DNA of 64,000 nt from assembly GCF_040869045.1 (NCBI RefSeq), contig NC_090319.1, positions 301,618,998-301,682,997 of the forward strand. The letters run 5' to 3'. Positions 1 through 11,426 of this stretch are shown piece by piece. This DNA comes from Eurosta solidaginis (Eukaryota; Arthropoda; Insecta; Diptera; Tephritidae). A model generated the notes under the pieces. That model was given only the letters and a program-made list of their open reading frames with translations, searched no databases and was not told the origin of the DNA. The position numbers were made by a program, and so were the translations under genes. Position 1 is the first letter of the stretch; each line of letters starts with the position of its first letter.

Positions 1-790
1 TAGAAGGTGAAATGAGATAATTAAGTTTCTGTGTGAAAACAGTATAAGAGTTTAACCTAATGCCGTATCCGGATCGAGATTGAGCTCGAGTGGCACACGT
101 CTCCCTGGGTAGGTTGCTTTCCTCAAGTGCGAGTTCGGGGTATTTGTTTTTGTGAACGGGGTTCTCTTTTATTCGTACGGCTGACTTATTAAATGCTGGA
201 TTTCTTTATAGTGCTTACGCGGATGACTTCGGAAGTTCCCGGGTGGCATGAACTCTACAGATGCATATCGCTATGCCGGGGTTTGTGCAAATTCAGTAGA
301 AACTATTTCTTAAGCATTTCTTTTCTCTCCTCACTGTGTAGATGATATTCTGTATACATAAGGGGACATCCCGTGGCATTTTTGGGCGCAGTGTTCTGAC
401 AGGTCTGCACTTTCCGTAAGTGTGTTTCTTTTAGGCTTTACGACTAAATTGGGAACGCGTAGCATAGAAGCAGCCGGTGAATTGCTTTATATGTGGTTAT
501 GAGCGTTTCTTTGTCTTTGCTTCAAGTGGTGACAGCAAGGGACTTGGGGATTTTCATACGGCTCTGGACTTTAGGTACACTTGCGGCTGCATGCTCGGCA
601 AAACAAGGGTCTGATCGAACGTCACACACAGTAGTTTTGGGTGTAGGACAATCAGTAGCCTAATAACATCGATGTGGATGTCCAATATGGTCGACATTTG
701 CTTTGTCCACGTTGTAAATAAGGCCGGATTTGGTCGGTGACATTGCCAGACTTCGTCAATTGAAAAAACTGGAAAGGGTACGCCCATTTA
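1..790 (-). mobile_element. Jockey-type LINE, 3' RT/C-terminal fragment
   Basis: Read on the minus strand, about 787 to 554 encodes a fragment with a TFDQTL block (LHPKLLCVTFDQTLV), the part of Jockey-clade reverse transcriptases that follows the YADD region. In broken frames toward position 40 a tail resembling PRET.VT.AQLRSGY.RLN can be read, the usual Jockey C-terminus. Several frameshifts and stops separate the blocks, so this is dead. The fragment runs off the left edge of the window. Family assignment is from recalled motifs, not alignment. Confidence 0.6.
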
Positions 791-1765
791 CTACAAGACC
801 CACACTTTGCAATTTGTAAGATTAAAACAAAAAATTACAAAACTATCTCAAGTCAGCCTAATATTTATACATACATATAACATATATGTATATATGTAAG
901 CCTGTAAGCTTGTAAAGTAAACAGGTTGCTTTGTTGCTCGTTTCATAATAACATTTTGCCCCAAACCTGTAGAGAATGACTTAGTGGAGCCACGAAGATT
1001 GAAAGAGAGTGAGAGAGCTTAAATCAACGGCGATCAAAGTAATTACTTCGTGGTGGTCCAGTAATGCTCGCAAGTTATTTTGCTTCCTCATGATGTGTGG
1101 CTTTTTGGTTTTATTGTTTTTGTTGGGTATTTAATAATATTGTTGTTTAAATGTTGCAAAACAATCGAATAAAAAAGTATCTAAAGGAATAAATATGTCT
1201 GTAAGTAAGTGTAAAAATTTAAGGAGGACTGCACAATTCTACAGAAGAGTGGGATACAGGTAGGCACATGAATACAAATATATATATATATATATGTATT
1301 TGTATAAATACATATGTATGCATGTTCGCTCCAAGCATTTGCAGTTATGGTAAATTCCAGCATCATTTAACAACCATGAAGGCATGATGAGCTTAAACTT
1401 AGTATGTGGCCACATAGAGGCGCGGAAGTATTTGTGTCTAGGGGCTTGCACTTATGTAGGAACTTATATCTGTATATAAGTGTGTAGATGTATGTATAAG
1501 TATCGCGGCAGCAGCTATGTGTGCATGCTAAAGCCTTAAGGTGTCGGCTGCAAGCTAATTGGAAGAATGTTCAAAGATGCCGACAACAAATTAAGAATGA
1601 GTTACCAATTTAACTTGTATATCTCTATCAGATGCAACAGCGAAATAAAATACATATTTACATGTATGTGTACACAGAAACTAGTAGATAATATTTAAAC
1701 CAACTACAATGCATATGGATGAAAGAGTTGGATGAGTTGAAAAGCTGAAATAGGTAAGGATAAGT
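791..1765. other. AT-rich intergenic DNA, no gene seen
   Basis: Contains a short TA/TATG microsatellite near 1274-1320, which produces spurious Tyr/Ile-rich ORFs. Nothing else recognisable. Confidence 0.5.
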
Positions 1766-2014
1766 TAAATAAAAAATAAATAAATAAATGCAAGGACAAC
1801 CTTCGAAGAGATTTTAACTTTTCCTTCAAATTTGCAGGACTGGACTACATGTTTACGCCGACTCCGAATGGCATGTGCAAGGCAGATATATTTTCACTGA
1901 GAAGCTTTTCATGGCAGAACTACACTCGGAGTGTTTACCGAACCGGGAATTGAACGCAGGATCTTCGGTGTGGTAGGCGGCGCACGCTACGACCACACCA
2001 TGGCGGCTGCCAGA
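1766..2014 (-). mobile_element. tRNA-headed SINE copy (family S), minus strand
   Basis: The same SINE as at 19,619-19,950, reversed. The head lies near 2014 (GGCAGCCGCCATGGTGTGG) with a tRNA-like A-box region and a degenerate B box (GCGTTCAATTCC). The body contains the shared stretch around GCATGTGCAAGGCAGAT, and an (ATTT)n tail lies near 1769-1790. The middle is shortened compared with the 332-bp copy. Confidence 0.75.
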
Positions 2015-2690
2015 CACAAGTAAGTGGTCTTGCAATAATGTGACGCGTAATTCAATGAAAGCGTACGCACAAGCAAACCAAAAATTGAGGGAAAACCAAT
2101 TTGTCGGCAATGAAGTGCAATAGTCATAAATCATATCAGTTGATAATATCATATTTTGCAAATGGCTGCGATAACTTTGTCCCGCGTTTCGTAGTTTGAA
2201 ATTAAACAAATTCAATCCTAAGCTGTGGCGTAGTGAGGTTTTCTTGCTCCCGGGGTAAAATCTGTGCTTTTTTGCAATAACCGCTTAAGTCTTATATTTT
2301 AGTTTGGTACCCAATCAAAAGTTCGTGAATCAGGTGGCTTAAAGTAAGGTTAATAAAGGCCACCAACTCTTTTTTAAAACGCATGTGTATTATAAGAAAT
2401 TTTTGCACTTAAGTAAATTAGTGGGTTATTGCAAATTTTAAAATATGTAACTTATGTATATCGACACAGGTTTTTATTGCAAACAGTAAACATATGAACG
2501 TCACGACTTAACTCAAAAAGGAAATATACAGTGTCGAGATAAATATTTCATTTGTTAGTTTTATTTAACTATAAATACAATTTTTAACACAAAGAGAGAG
2601 AAAATTAAAGAAAGTAAAAGCAAAAATTCGGTGTTTGCACTCATATCTATGTTTATATTTAATATAGTGAGCTAAGTTTCATTATAACCC
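2015..2690. other. Unassigned AT-rich DNA with a GCAATAACCGCTTA motif
   Basis: No gene is visible. The 14-mer GCAATAACCGCTTA at 2274-2287 recurs exactly at 6740-6753, with close variants at 6639 and, inverted, near 6986. The stretch may be part of a hAT-like element. Confidence 0.4.
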
Positions 2691-2749
2691 TTTCATTAAG
2701 CAATGGAATTTTTTTAGATAACTTGTATTTGAACCTCAATTTAGAATAT

Positions 2750-5060
2750 TTAAAACTTTGAAAGGCCAATTTCATTAAGACTAATTTTATAGTAAATTTT
2801 AGCTAAATTCCTTTTTTTATATCGTAACCATTTAACATTTTTCCAAAGAAATCTTTCGCTATCTTGATTAGTAAGTCTCCACTTATATTTTGATTTTAGT
2901 AGCGTGTAAAATTTATAGAAATTAACTGTATCAATTTCTATAACACTAAAATCATTTCTTTTAATAAGCGCGTGATCTACGCCGCGTTCTTTGTGGGTGT
3001 GGCCTGGTTCCATAAACTTGTGGTCGGCAATATAAATAGTATTGGGAATGGATTTGATGATGTGAACATTGCGGACACAAATGAGCGCAATTATCACTGT
3101 GGAACACAACATGGTTCACTCCCTGAAGGTTCTAAAGATGTTCAAATAAAAAAAAAAAGCGATCTGATTTTCATCGCGCCCTGATATTCCTTCGTGCCAC
3201 ATGTAGCAATATGGAGATCTTGTTGTGTAATCGTTGAATGCTAAATTAAAAGTCCACAATTGCGTTTTATAAAAACTTAAGGAGTTGCGCAGGAAAGGAG
3301 TTGGCAAACATTGTTGTAGGTCTTATGACATTAGTTCCTTTATCTAACCATTTGGAGTTACGAGCAAACTTCGCTGTTTTTTGGTGCACTGACCGCTCAT
3401 TCTGTAATTATTCAACTAGATCTTGATTGTTGCATTGATTAACAACAACCTTTTTTGCCTCCGATTCATCTCCCATTTGTCAAATGTTTTACAAGTATCT
3501 AGTTTAATTTTCTTTGCTAAAAATAAACGTACCGAGTTAAAAATAAATATAATCAGACCAATTCCAAATATTCTCGCGGAATTTTGTTCTCGCGGATTTT
3601 TTTATTCTCGCTGAAAAATTCCTCCAATTTTTTTCTCATAGGGAGAAGAATAATTGGGGAATAGGAATTTCGAATTTTCGAAGTCAGCTGTTTTGTCAAT
3701 TGAAATTTCGCGCATTTCTTATTTTGTTAAAAAAATTGTAAAGTTTAATTATTGTTGCCAATTTGTTTGAAATTAAGAAATAAGGTATAAACAATGCACA
3801 TTATTGCATTTAATGTGGTATTCACTGAAATGAGTAATGAATTGGTGCCACAGCAACATCAACAGAGGAGCATAAGAAGAAAACCGGCAGGATAACACAA
3901 ATCCGCCGGAGTTGCCTGTATTCATTCTGCAAAGCAATTTTATGGCGGCCAATTCGAGTTGAGTTCCCCTTTCGCCATATGCCAAACTCTAATTAAGCCT
4001 TCTTAAAAAATCCTTGCCCAATTTCTGGATGGCTGCATCAAATATGCGAAGATCTCTTCCGTTGCTTATGATATATTTTTCGGCTTAAAATAAAGAATAT
4101 TGTGGTTGTTGTTGTTGCTGTATTAACAGTGAGAATATTGTGGTAGAATGTAAATACATATTTTAGCACAAATTTGTACAAATAAGTGTTTTTTTCTTAA
4201 AAGAACCAATTTCCTTTAACTATTTTGATGCATTCCCTTTATTTTAACCAGTGAAAAAACTCCTATGAAATGGCAGAGAAATCTCCCTCTCCCTCGCATT
4301 CATAATATCTACTTTTCTCTCATAACCGGTTTCCGCTTTTTCGAGCATTGTTCAGAATAGGAGGAAAGGGAGAAGTGAAAAAACTCACAAGGAATTTTTT
4401 GTTTTAGAATACCAGGAATGGGAGAAGGGAAAAAACTCGCACGGAATTTTCGTTTAGAATCGGGCTGAATAAATTCTGTACATTTAAAAACCTTCCAATA
4501 TGAAAACAAGCTCACTGATTGGGATGGATATTTGTAACAAAATAGTGCATACATTTTCGAAAGCGATAACTCGGCGTGAAAGTATGTATTTCCAACTTAG
4601 GTCACTCCTTGTGTAGTGCCTCTCATTGCTTGAAAAGGTGTTAATGTGTTTTTTTAATTTTGCTAATTCTATCTTTAGATCATGTTACATCCAGCTGCGG
4701 AGCCCGTCTATAAAGAAAACTTGAATTTGGACTATCTATTTTTTCACAACGCTTTTTAAAAACTTTTTGACATACTTGAATATTTGTTCCGCCCTCCTTC
4801 ACATTATACAGGCGTGACCATGCCACGTTGACGTGGCTTTTAGCGTGGTAATATAATTTAGCCAATTTCTCGCCATCAATATTTATAAGGGTTCCAATAA
4901 ATAAAATTCGTTCATTGTGAGAACCAAGTGCGCAAAAGCTATCAAATACTATTTTGTGGAGAGAAGGTGATATACTAGTCTTACATTTTCTGCGGCATTC
5001 GTAATTTATAAGGTGGAAAACTCTTTCTGCTACCACGTTTCCTTTGGAGTTTACGTAGAT
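2750..5060 (-). pseudogene. Decayed transposon ORF of the MWHE...EPGHTH type
   Basis: Three blocks read on the minus strand. About 5036-4680 gives a Cys/Arg-rich N-terminal part (ECRRKCKTSIS, FDSFCALGSHNER). About 3307-3116 gives [12 protein letters not shown] and [17 protein letters not shown]. About 3112-2750 gives MEPGHTHKERGVDHALI. The last two join with one frameshift. I recall this motif order from an uncharacterised transposon-encoded protein common in arthropods, with acidic and His residues that could be a DDE-like core; that is inference. The middle (about 3310-4680) is AT-rich non-coding DNA, probably a later insertion. Confidence 0.5.
3310..4680. other. AT-rich non-coding DNA splitting the decayed ORF
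   Basis: Holds repeated short phrases (TTCTCGCGGA near 3574 and 3590; GGGAGAAG(T)GAAAAAACTC near 4369 and 4421), suggesting a degenerate repeat. No coding content is visible. Confidence 0.35.
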
Positions 5061-5307
5061 TTTACCACTATTCCGTTTAATTTGGAGTGTTAGAGCGAGC
5101 AGGAACCTTCTTCAGTGCTTGTAATAGTTTCATCGAATTCTTGGTGATCTGCTTCTGACTCAATGATACTAATTTGCTTATTTTCATGGTTATGAATTTC
5201 AGATTTAAAGTCACTAACTTTATAATTAGAATGGAATCGCGATCATCATTATCAAACGCAAACATTTCGAATTCGGCGAATCCATTTTTTATTGATTTGC
5301 GTTTTGA

Positions 5308-6098
5308 CCTAAACACCCGCGCTGTTAGTTCTGCTTACTCCAAACTGGAAAAAGAAGCGGTAGAGATGGGTCTGATGGTGAATGAGGACAAAACGAAGTA
5401 CCTGCTGTCATCGAGCAAAGAGTCAGCGCATATGCGCCTTGGCAACCACGCTACTGTTGGCAGCCATAATTTCGAAATAGTAAAAGACTTCGTTTATTTG
5501 GGAACCAGCATCAACACTACCAACAACATCAGCACTGAAATCCAGCGAAGAATCAATCTTGCCAAAAAATGCTACTTTGGACTAGGTAGGCAATTGAAAA
5601 ATAAAGTCCTCTCTCGGCGAACGAAAATCATACTCTACAAGTCATTTATCGTACCCGTCCTGCTATATGGGGCAGAAGCATGGACCATGACAACAGCAGA
5701 TGAAGTGGCTTTGGGAGTGTTCGAGAGAAAAGTTCTTCGAAAGATCTACGCGTTGGCGATGGCGAGTACCGAAGAAGATTTAATGATGAGCTGTACGAGC
5801 TATACGCAGACATCAACAGAGTCCAGCGAATTAAAACGCAGCGGCTGCGCTGGCTAGGCCATGTTATGCGAATGAAAGATGATGCTCCGGCCAAGAAAGT
5901 GTTTCTATCGGAACCCGCCTATGGAAGCAGAGGTAGACGGCGGCCCCCACTCCGTTGGAAGGACCTGGTGGAAAAAGATTTAAACTCCCTTGGTGTGACC
6001 AATTGGCGCCGGTTGATGGAGCGAAGGAGCGACTGGCGCGCCTTGTTGGACGGCCATAACCGTTTAGACGGTTAAGCACCAATTAAGTAAGTAAGTAA
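5308..6098 (+). mobile_element. 5'-truncated RTE retrotransposon copy (sister of the 11.4-kb element)
   Basis: Near-identical to the last ~800 bp of the RTE at 11,427-14,847: it starts inside the reverse transcriptase just after the ADD motif and ends in the same C-terminal domain (RPPLRWKD...DLNSLGV) and (TAAG)n tail. It is flanked by GTTTTGA (5301-5307 and 6099-6105), the likely target duplication. It keeps CGA where the long copy has a TGA stop, but carries a 10-nt deletion (junction near 5748) that shifts the frame. 5' truncation is typical of target-primed reverse transcription. Dead. Confidence 0.85.
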
Positions 6099-6100
6099 GT

Positions 6101-6950
6101 TTTGAAAAATACAGAACGGTTTAGATCTCTTCGGAAATTTAAGGATCTCACCATATTAAAAAAAGTTGCTTGCTGCAACTTTTCACTCAAATAGAACAAT
6201 TTAAATGTAATTTAAGAATGCTTTCATATTTAGGGCGTAACTTCTACATTATAGAAATCATAGGCAGCTGAAGTATTTCAACTCCACCCAGCGAAGTAAA
6301 AGCTCCTAATCTTATTTTAAATGCACTCCCAATAAGCATTGTAGGAAGCCATGATAAAAAACTTCGAAGTAGAATCGTTTACCCGCTATGAAAAAAGTGT
6401 AACGTTTCTCAAACTTGCACATACATTTTCACATTTTACCCAAACAAAAACCAATTTGCCTAATGAATAAGTATTTTGCTACAAATTTATAGATTTCATG
6501 TTGGAGTACCGACAATTTTAAAGCTACGCTACATGGTATCCAAATTGTCGTCGTAGCTCGGGAACAGTCTTTGGCTTACCCGTCCGCCAAAGTGACAAAA
6601 ACAACAAAAACATAATTCTAGTTATCGCTCCATCTTTTGCAATAATCGCTTACTACGACATGAGCAATTTCTAAAAAATAAAAAAAAAAATAAAACTACT
6701 TTATACTAAAATGTGCCGCTTTGTTAAGAAAATATGTTTGCAATAACCGCTTATCTCGAGATAGACGTATTATGCAACACACGAAAATGTTTATAATTCT
6801 TCTTAAGAACACATAAGCTACTCATGCAAATGTAAATTAGTACAGTTTCGAGTTCGGCGATTATGCACTTGCTAATAACTTCTCTATTAGTTTACCTAGA
6901 CGGACACTGGTTGGACACAAATATGTAGCTTTAATTCGCGAACACCATAC
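6101..6950. other. Unassigned DNA with repeated GCAATAAYCGCTTA motifs
   Basis: No gene. Motif copies at 6639-6652 and 6740-6753, and an inverted GCGGTTATTGC at 6986-6996 just beyond, lie beside the 3' end of the hAT transposase relic and could be its subterminal repeats. Confidence 0.4.
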
Positions 6951-6952
6951 CA

Positions 6953-7780
6953 CTAATAACTCAAATTCATCTTAAGTCGACTTGAGCGGTTATTGCATGA
7001 GACCACAGAAATATTTTTTTCTGTTTCATCGAAGTCTGTATTATAAAATTCACCCAAATTCTTACAATTTCTCTCTAAGTCGTTATTATCCTTGCTTAAC
7101 AAATTTCCAACGTCCAAAAGAAATCCAAATCTGAAATTAAGGTCATTTAGTCGTGTAAATCTTGTACGTATTTCTTGTTGGAGACGATCGAGAACACCTT
7201 TCATAAAGCGAGAAATTTCACATTCTGCAGAGAGACCAACATCTCTAGCCGATTCTCTGAACATTTTGCGGCGCATTCTAACACGTTTTACTATATCAAT
7301 ATCCCATTATTCACAAAGAGACTTCGGTTTTCCTATTGCTTCTTCACCGAGAGTCTCTCGAATCTCGGATAGTTCAGTCGCTAATGATTTAAGATCATGA
7401 TACGCTTCTCTAAAATTTATCTCCGGATCTTGTAATCTGAGCTGCACACGATCAATCCTCCTTAAGATTTCATACCAGAAATGAACTAATGTTATGAAAC
7501 TAAAATTTAGTTATTTTGCAACAGAATTGTAGCTTCGCTTCTGGTATTACTAGTAGTGTAAGTGTCCTCTGTTAATGGATCTAAATGTTCTACTACATTC
7601 TCTAGACCATCGATGATAACACTAACCGCTTGTATGGATGTTTCAGATTCACGTTTGACAGTTTTTGTTGAAGCATTTTTTAATAATTCCCATTGTAACG
7701 TTGAACGTGAGGAAAAAAGACATACGCTTTCAATTATTCCACAACACTTGCGACAGTTCCGGATATATGCATGCATTTTA
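6953..7780 (-). pseudogene. hAT-superfamily transposase relic (ZMYM1-like)
   Basis: On the minus strand about 7776-7507 encodes a segment ending NTRSEATILLQ, matching the DTRSEA.LL block of ZMYM1-like hAT transposases. It is followed in another frame by residues around RVQLRLQDPEINF and ETLGEEAIGKPKSL, then 7276-6953 (RMRRKMFRESARDVGL, a Phe/Asp-rich segment ending near FRFGFLLDVGNLL). Order and content fit the central part of such a transposase. The BED zinc finger and the C-terminal dimerisation block are not seen. At least two frame breaks make it inactive. Confidence 0.65.
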
Positions 7781-8786
7781 TAGTATAGAATTTTTTTTCC
7801 AGAAATCAGTTATAATAAAAATACAAATTATCCAGGAAATTCTGATTGCGGACCACATGTGATGCTTGGGTCCAAGCGCAGATTGCCTTATGAAGACTCA
7901 ATATAATAAAAACCGAACTTTAATGACTGTGTGACACCTCATAACCATTCTTTAGCGCATAGTACATGTTTACAATTATGATATGTATGAGAAGGAAACA
8001 ATTCCTTTCTCTTTCTAACACACTGCAGTTTGACACTTCGGTCAGTGTCAAACTATTGTGGAACTCAGTGGAACCTGCATGGAACATGCGTTTGACACTG
8101 AACGACGTGTCAGTATTACCGGGGTTGCTGTCGTGGAAAGCGACGCAGGGAAACAAAAAAAGGAGCGGAATATCAGATATGGGTTGCTGTGATGGTCAAA
8201 TTTTTTTTAACGAATTTAGTATGAAAATGTAGTGCACCTATATGGGTCCTACAGAAAATTATACAAAAGTCTTGAATTCGGGTATCTGAGGACGCGTAGT
8301 TATTCCAGTATTAAGAATACAAACACGGGTGCGAAGTTTTTCTACCCTTCATAAGTTCTCCGCGAAAAACAGTTTGAAACCGAGGTCGACTGCAATAACC
8401 CGTCCAAAAATGTGGAAAGAGAATTGAAAAGACGCGTTTTGTCCTGTTATCAATAGTTCAAAGGCGAAAAAGTATTCCAACTAATGGAAGCGAGACAAAA
8501 ACGCGTCTATTAATACTTCCCCAACGGTTTTGGTCATGTTGTAGCAATCGGCCCCGGTAATAAAGTATCACAATTCGTTAATTAAGATTGTCCAAAACAT
8601 GTGGATTTTAAAGAGAGATGTATTTAAGTGCTCGTTTGAAAGTAAATAAAGATATTTCTTTGTAATTTTACAATAAAAATTTTACGCAGTTTTCGTTAGC
8701 AGCTACTACACTTTTCTTGGACCTAAGAAGTACAACAGTGCCAAATAGCATCCACAAAGGAAAAACGAACAATAACAAGGATTTTA
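7781..8786. other. Unassigned DNA with a TTTGACACT hairpin
   Basis: A 10-bp perfect stem with 6-nt loop, GTTTGACACT/AGTGTCAAAC, lies at 8028-8053; related TTTGACACTGA and GTGTCAG words follow near 8091-8112. It may be a transposon end. No gene is supported. Confidence 0.35.
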
Positions 8787-9200
8787 TCATCTATCATTAA
8801 AGAGAGAGGGCTGTAGACTCATGACTGGTATTCTGACTGGACACTGCCTTCTGGGGTCACATGCCTTTAAATTAGGCTTGGTCAATAATAGCAGATGTAG
8901 AAAGTGCGGGTTGGAGGAGGAAACGATCGAGCACATTATGCGCTCGTGCCCTGCACTTGCCAGGCTAAGACTCCAGCTATTAAGAGTGATACAGCTGTCA
9001 GATCTAGAAGCAGCAAGTGGCTTAAGTCCTAGGAAGCTTCTAGTATTTGCCAAGAGGACGGAGTTATTTTATACCATAGGTCCTGGTTTTTAATAGGGTT
9101 TTTCAGTTTGGTCGTTAAAACAAACTTCTGGTAACACTACGGACTTAATCAGTCTATGTGAGGTCCTCATGGATCGCCAGTTCAACCTAACCTTACCTAA
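8787..9200 (+). mobile_element. RNase H-bearing LINE (family A), 3' end
   Basis: The frame from about 8800 reads EGCRLMTGILTGHCLLGSH, then a Cys-Cys-His-Cys knuckle region (CRKCGLEEETIEHIMRSCP), the region after RNase H at the C-terminus of I-group LINEs. The coding part stops at 9091-9093. The 3' UTR ends in the CCTAACCTTACCTAA phrase seen at other copies. 5'-truncated; the same family occurs at 10,960, 46,486 and 61,840. Confidence 0.75.
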
Positions 9201-10290
9201 GCATTTTATCAGGTGAGCGTGGCTGTGTATGTGCGTGTTGCTACATATCCTACTTGTAGACCTTTACAATGCTTTAGCGTAACCAAAATGTATATGTGAT
9301 ATGAAAAACTATCAAAATATTCAAAAAATTAAAAGGCGAAATACAAACAAAATGAGCGTGAATTCCGAATATTCGTGATATTCGATGTAAAAATATTCAG
9401 GTGTACGTCAAAAAACCGACTAAAATACAATTCACAGACATATCCTCAAATTCATATAAAATAATTAACACTTTCATTCAAATCTTCAATTTTCCATAAG
9501 TTATTCTTTAAATACTGTACTTATTTTTACCTATTGATACATTAATAACTCTCCTCTTGAACAGATGGCAACCTTGTTTAAAAGTTGATCACGTCATTAG
9601 TCATTTTTAGTGAATTAGTATTAATAAGCCTTGGCATTTACTAAATATTCGCTTTTTATACGCAATCATTGCTTTATATGTAAACTACTGAGAATTCAAA
9701 GCTCCCATACCCAAGCCAATGCTTTGCCACATCTATTCCAAAGCTTCTACGTATAAGTATCTACCTACATACATTCATATACTTGATATAACCGACAGCG
9801 TCATTATCTGCGGAAGTGTCAATGAGTTTCCCATGCACTTGCACAGCATTTTGCGCTAGGTAGGTATGTCCATTTGTACATATATACATAAGTTAACGAA
9901 TGTCTTGCATTAACCGACGGATGACTAATGACCTGTGATAATTTCTATTTAATAATTGCAGCCGGCATAAATATTTGCCAAGGAAGTGTAAGGAAACATG
10001 ACGCTGTTGTGATAATTGCATTTAAATAAAGAAATAATTATTGGGGAATATTTTTCTGTTTTGTACATCCTTCAGTCGGGTTGTGAGCAAGATCTTGTAG
10101 AATCCGCCATGTAAAAACCAAAGCAAATCAAGCCTCTAGGAAAGTACCGCAGATGTGTTAAGCGAAATGCGATTGATGGCCAGATCATAAGTAAAATAAT
10201 TTAAAAAAAATGTTTAAGTTAAACGGTTTATTGAAAACAATACTTACATGAAATAATAATAATACGAAAAGCTAGAAAATAATTAGGTAG
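9201..10290. other. AT-rich DNA, nothing recognised
   Basis: No supported ORF, RNA gene or long repeat was seen. Confidence 0.4.
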
Positions 10291-10524
10291 GTCCTAAGTA
10301 CTAATCACCACACTCCTCATCAGTCTAGGGCGCTGATCAGACAATTAAATAAAAGCGTTGGGCGCGTGAAATTTCTAAAAATGTGAGGCGTATCATAACC
10401 CGATTAAGGTTCAGTTGGTCTTATGTATGACTATCAATAGAAATTTGACGCGTCCAACGCTTTTATTTAATTGTCTGATCAACGCCCTAGACTGATGAGG
10501 AGTGTGATGATTATTACCTAGGAC
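10291..10524. repeat. Hairpin MITE, 234 bp
   Basis: Two ~87-bp arms (10,291-10,378 and 10,437-10,524) are near-perfect reverse complements, sharing CACTCCTCATCAGTCTAGGG and AATTAAATAAAAGCG blocks, around a ~58-bp loop. Ends read GTCCTA/TAGGAC. No coding capacity. The high arm identity suggests a recent insertion or a transcribed hairpin. Confidence 0.8.
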
Positions 10525-10959
10525 GGTTCTGAACTAGATTCCAAGTTTCAAGCTTGTAGCTTATCGGGAAGTTGCTTAAATTTCAATTACAAAATTCGTT
10601 CACAACGGCCGTGCATGCAGCCGTGCGGCCAGCCTCTCAAGTCAAGCTAAATAAAACCGTTTAAAAAACGGACCTCGCGACATCCACTAGAGCAGCCAAT
10701 TAGTAGCAACTAATCACCAACGAAGGAGGTGTGCAACGTGAATAACTGCTACATAATGATAAACTAGAAATTAAAATAAATAAATTAAATAACTAAACCA
10801 GGTTAGGTCAGTTTTATTAATAAAATTCAAGGATTTTTTATTTAAACTTATTTGTACAAGTAAGAATGTGTACATCAATCAAAACAACAATTTCAAGTTA
10901 AATGTAACAAAAGAATTACAAAATTGAAAGGAATATATGCATACTTATGAATTGTTATG
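10525..10959. other. Unassigned DNA
   Basis: No gene or recognised repeat. It is moderately GC-richer around 10,600-10,740. Confidence 0.35.
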
Positions 10960-11407
10960 TTGAACTGGCCGGTCAATAAAGACCTCACGTAGCCTGAATG
11001 TGTCCATAGTGTTAGCAGAAATTGTTTGACGACCAAACGGAAGAACCCCAATCAGGTACGAGGACTTATGTTATAGGATAACACCGTCCTCTTGGCAAAT
11101 ACTAGAAGTTTTCGAGGACCCAGCATAATTTCTGTCGCGAGATCTCGCAACTCTGCCGCTCTTAACAACTGGAGCCTTGACCCTGCGAGCACAGGACACG
11201 AACACAGAACATGCTCAACCGTTTCTTCCTGCAGCTCGTACTACACTTGCTGTTACTGACGAGACTTAACTTATAAGCATGTGACGCCAAAAGGCAAAGT
11301 CTAAATAGTATGCTCATCGTGAGACTTAAGGCTTCTTTCTTCAGAGATATGTTCCACTTTGTGAGTCATTTATCGTAGGCTTTGTCCATGATCTTAGAAA
11401 ATTCAAA

Positions 11408-11426
11408 TAAGTAAACAGCAGACCCG
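11408..11426. repeat. Target-site duplication of the RTE, left copy
   Basis: TAAGTAAACAGCAGACCCG, repeated exactly at 14,848-14,866. Because the RTE tail is itself (TAAG)n, the first few bases are ambiguous; at least 15 bp are unambiguous. Confidence 0.85.

Noticed and set aside
1181..1451. Tyr/Ile-rich ORFs
   Set aside because: Generated by the TATA/TATG microsatellite.
8028..8053. TTTGACACT hairpin as a transcription terminator
   Set aside because: Eukaryotic context; there is no gene to terminate and no T run follows.
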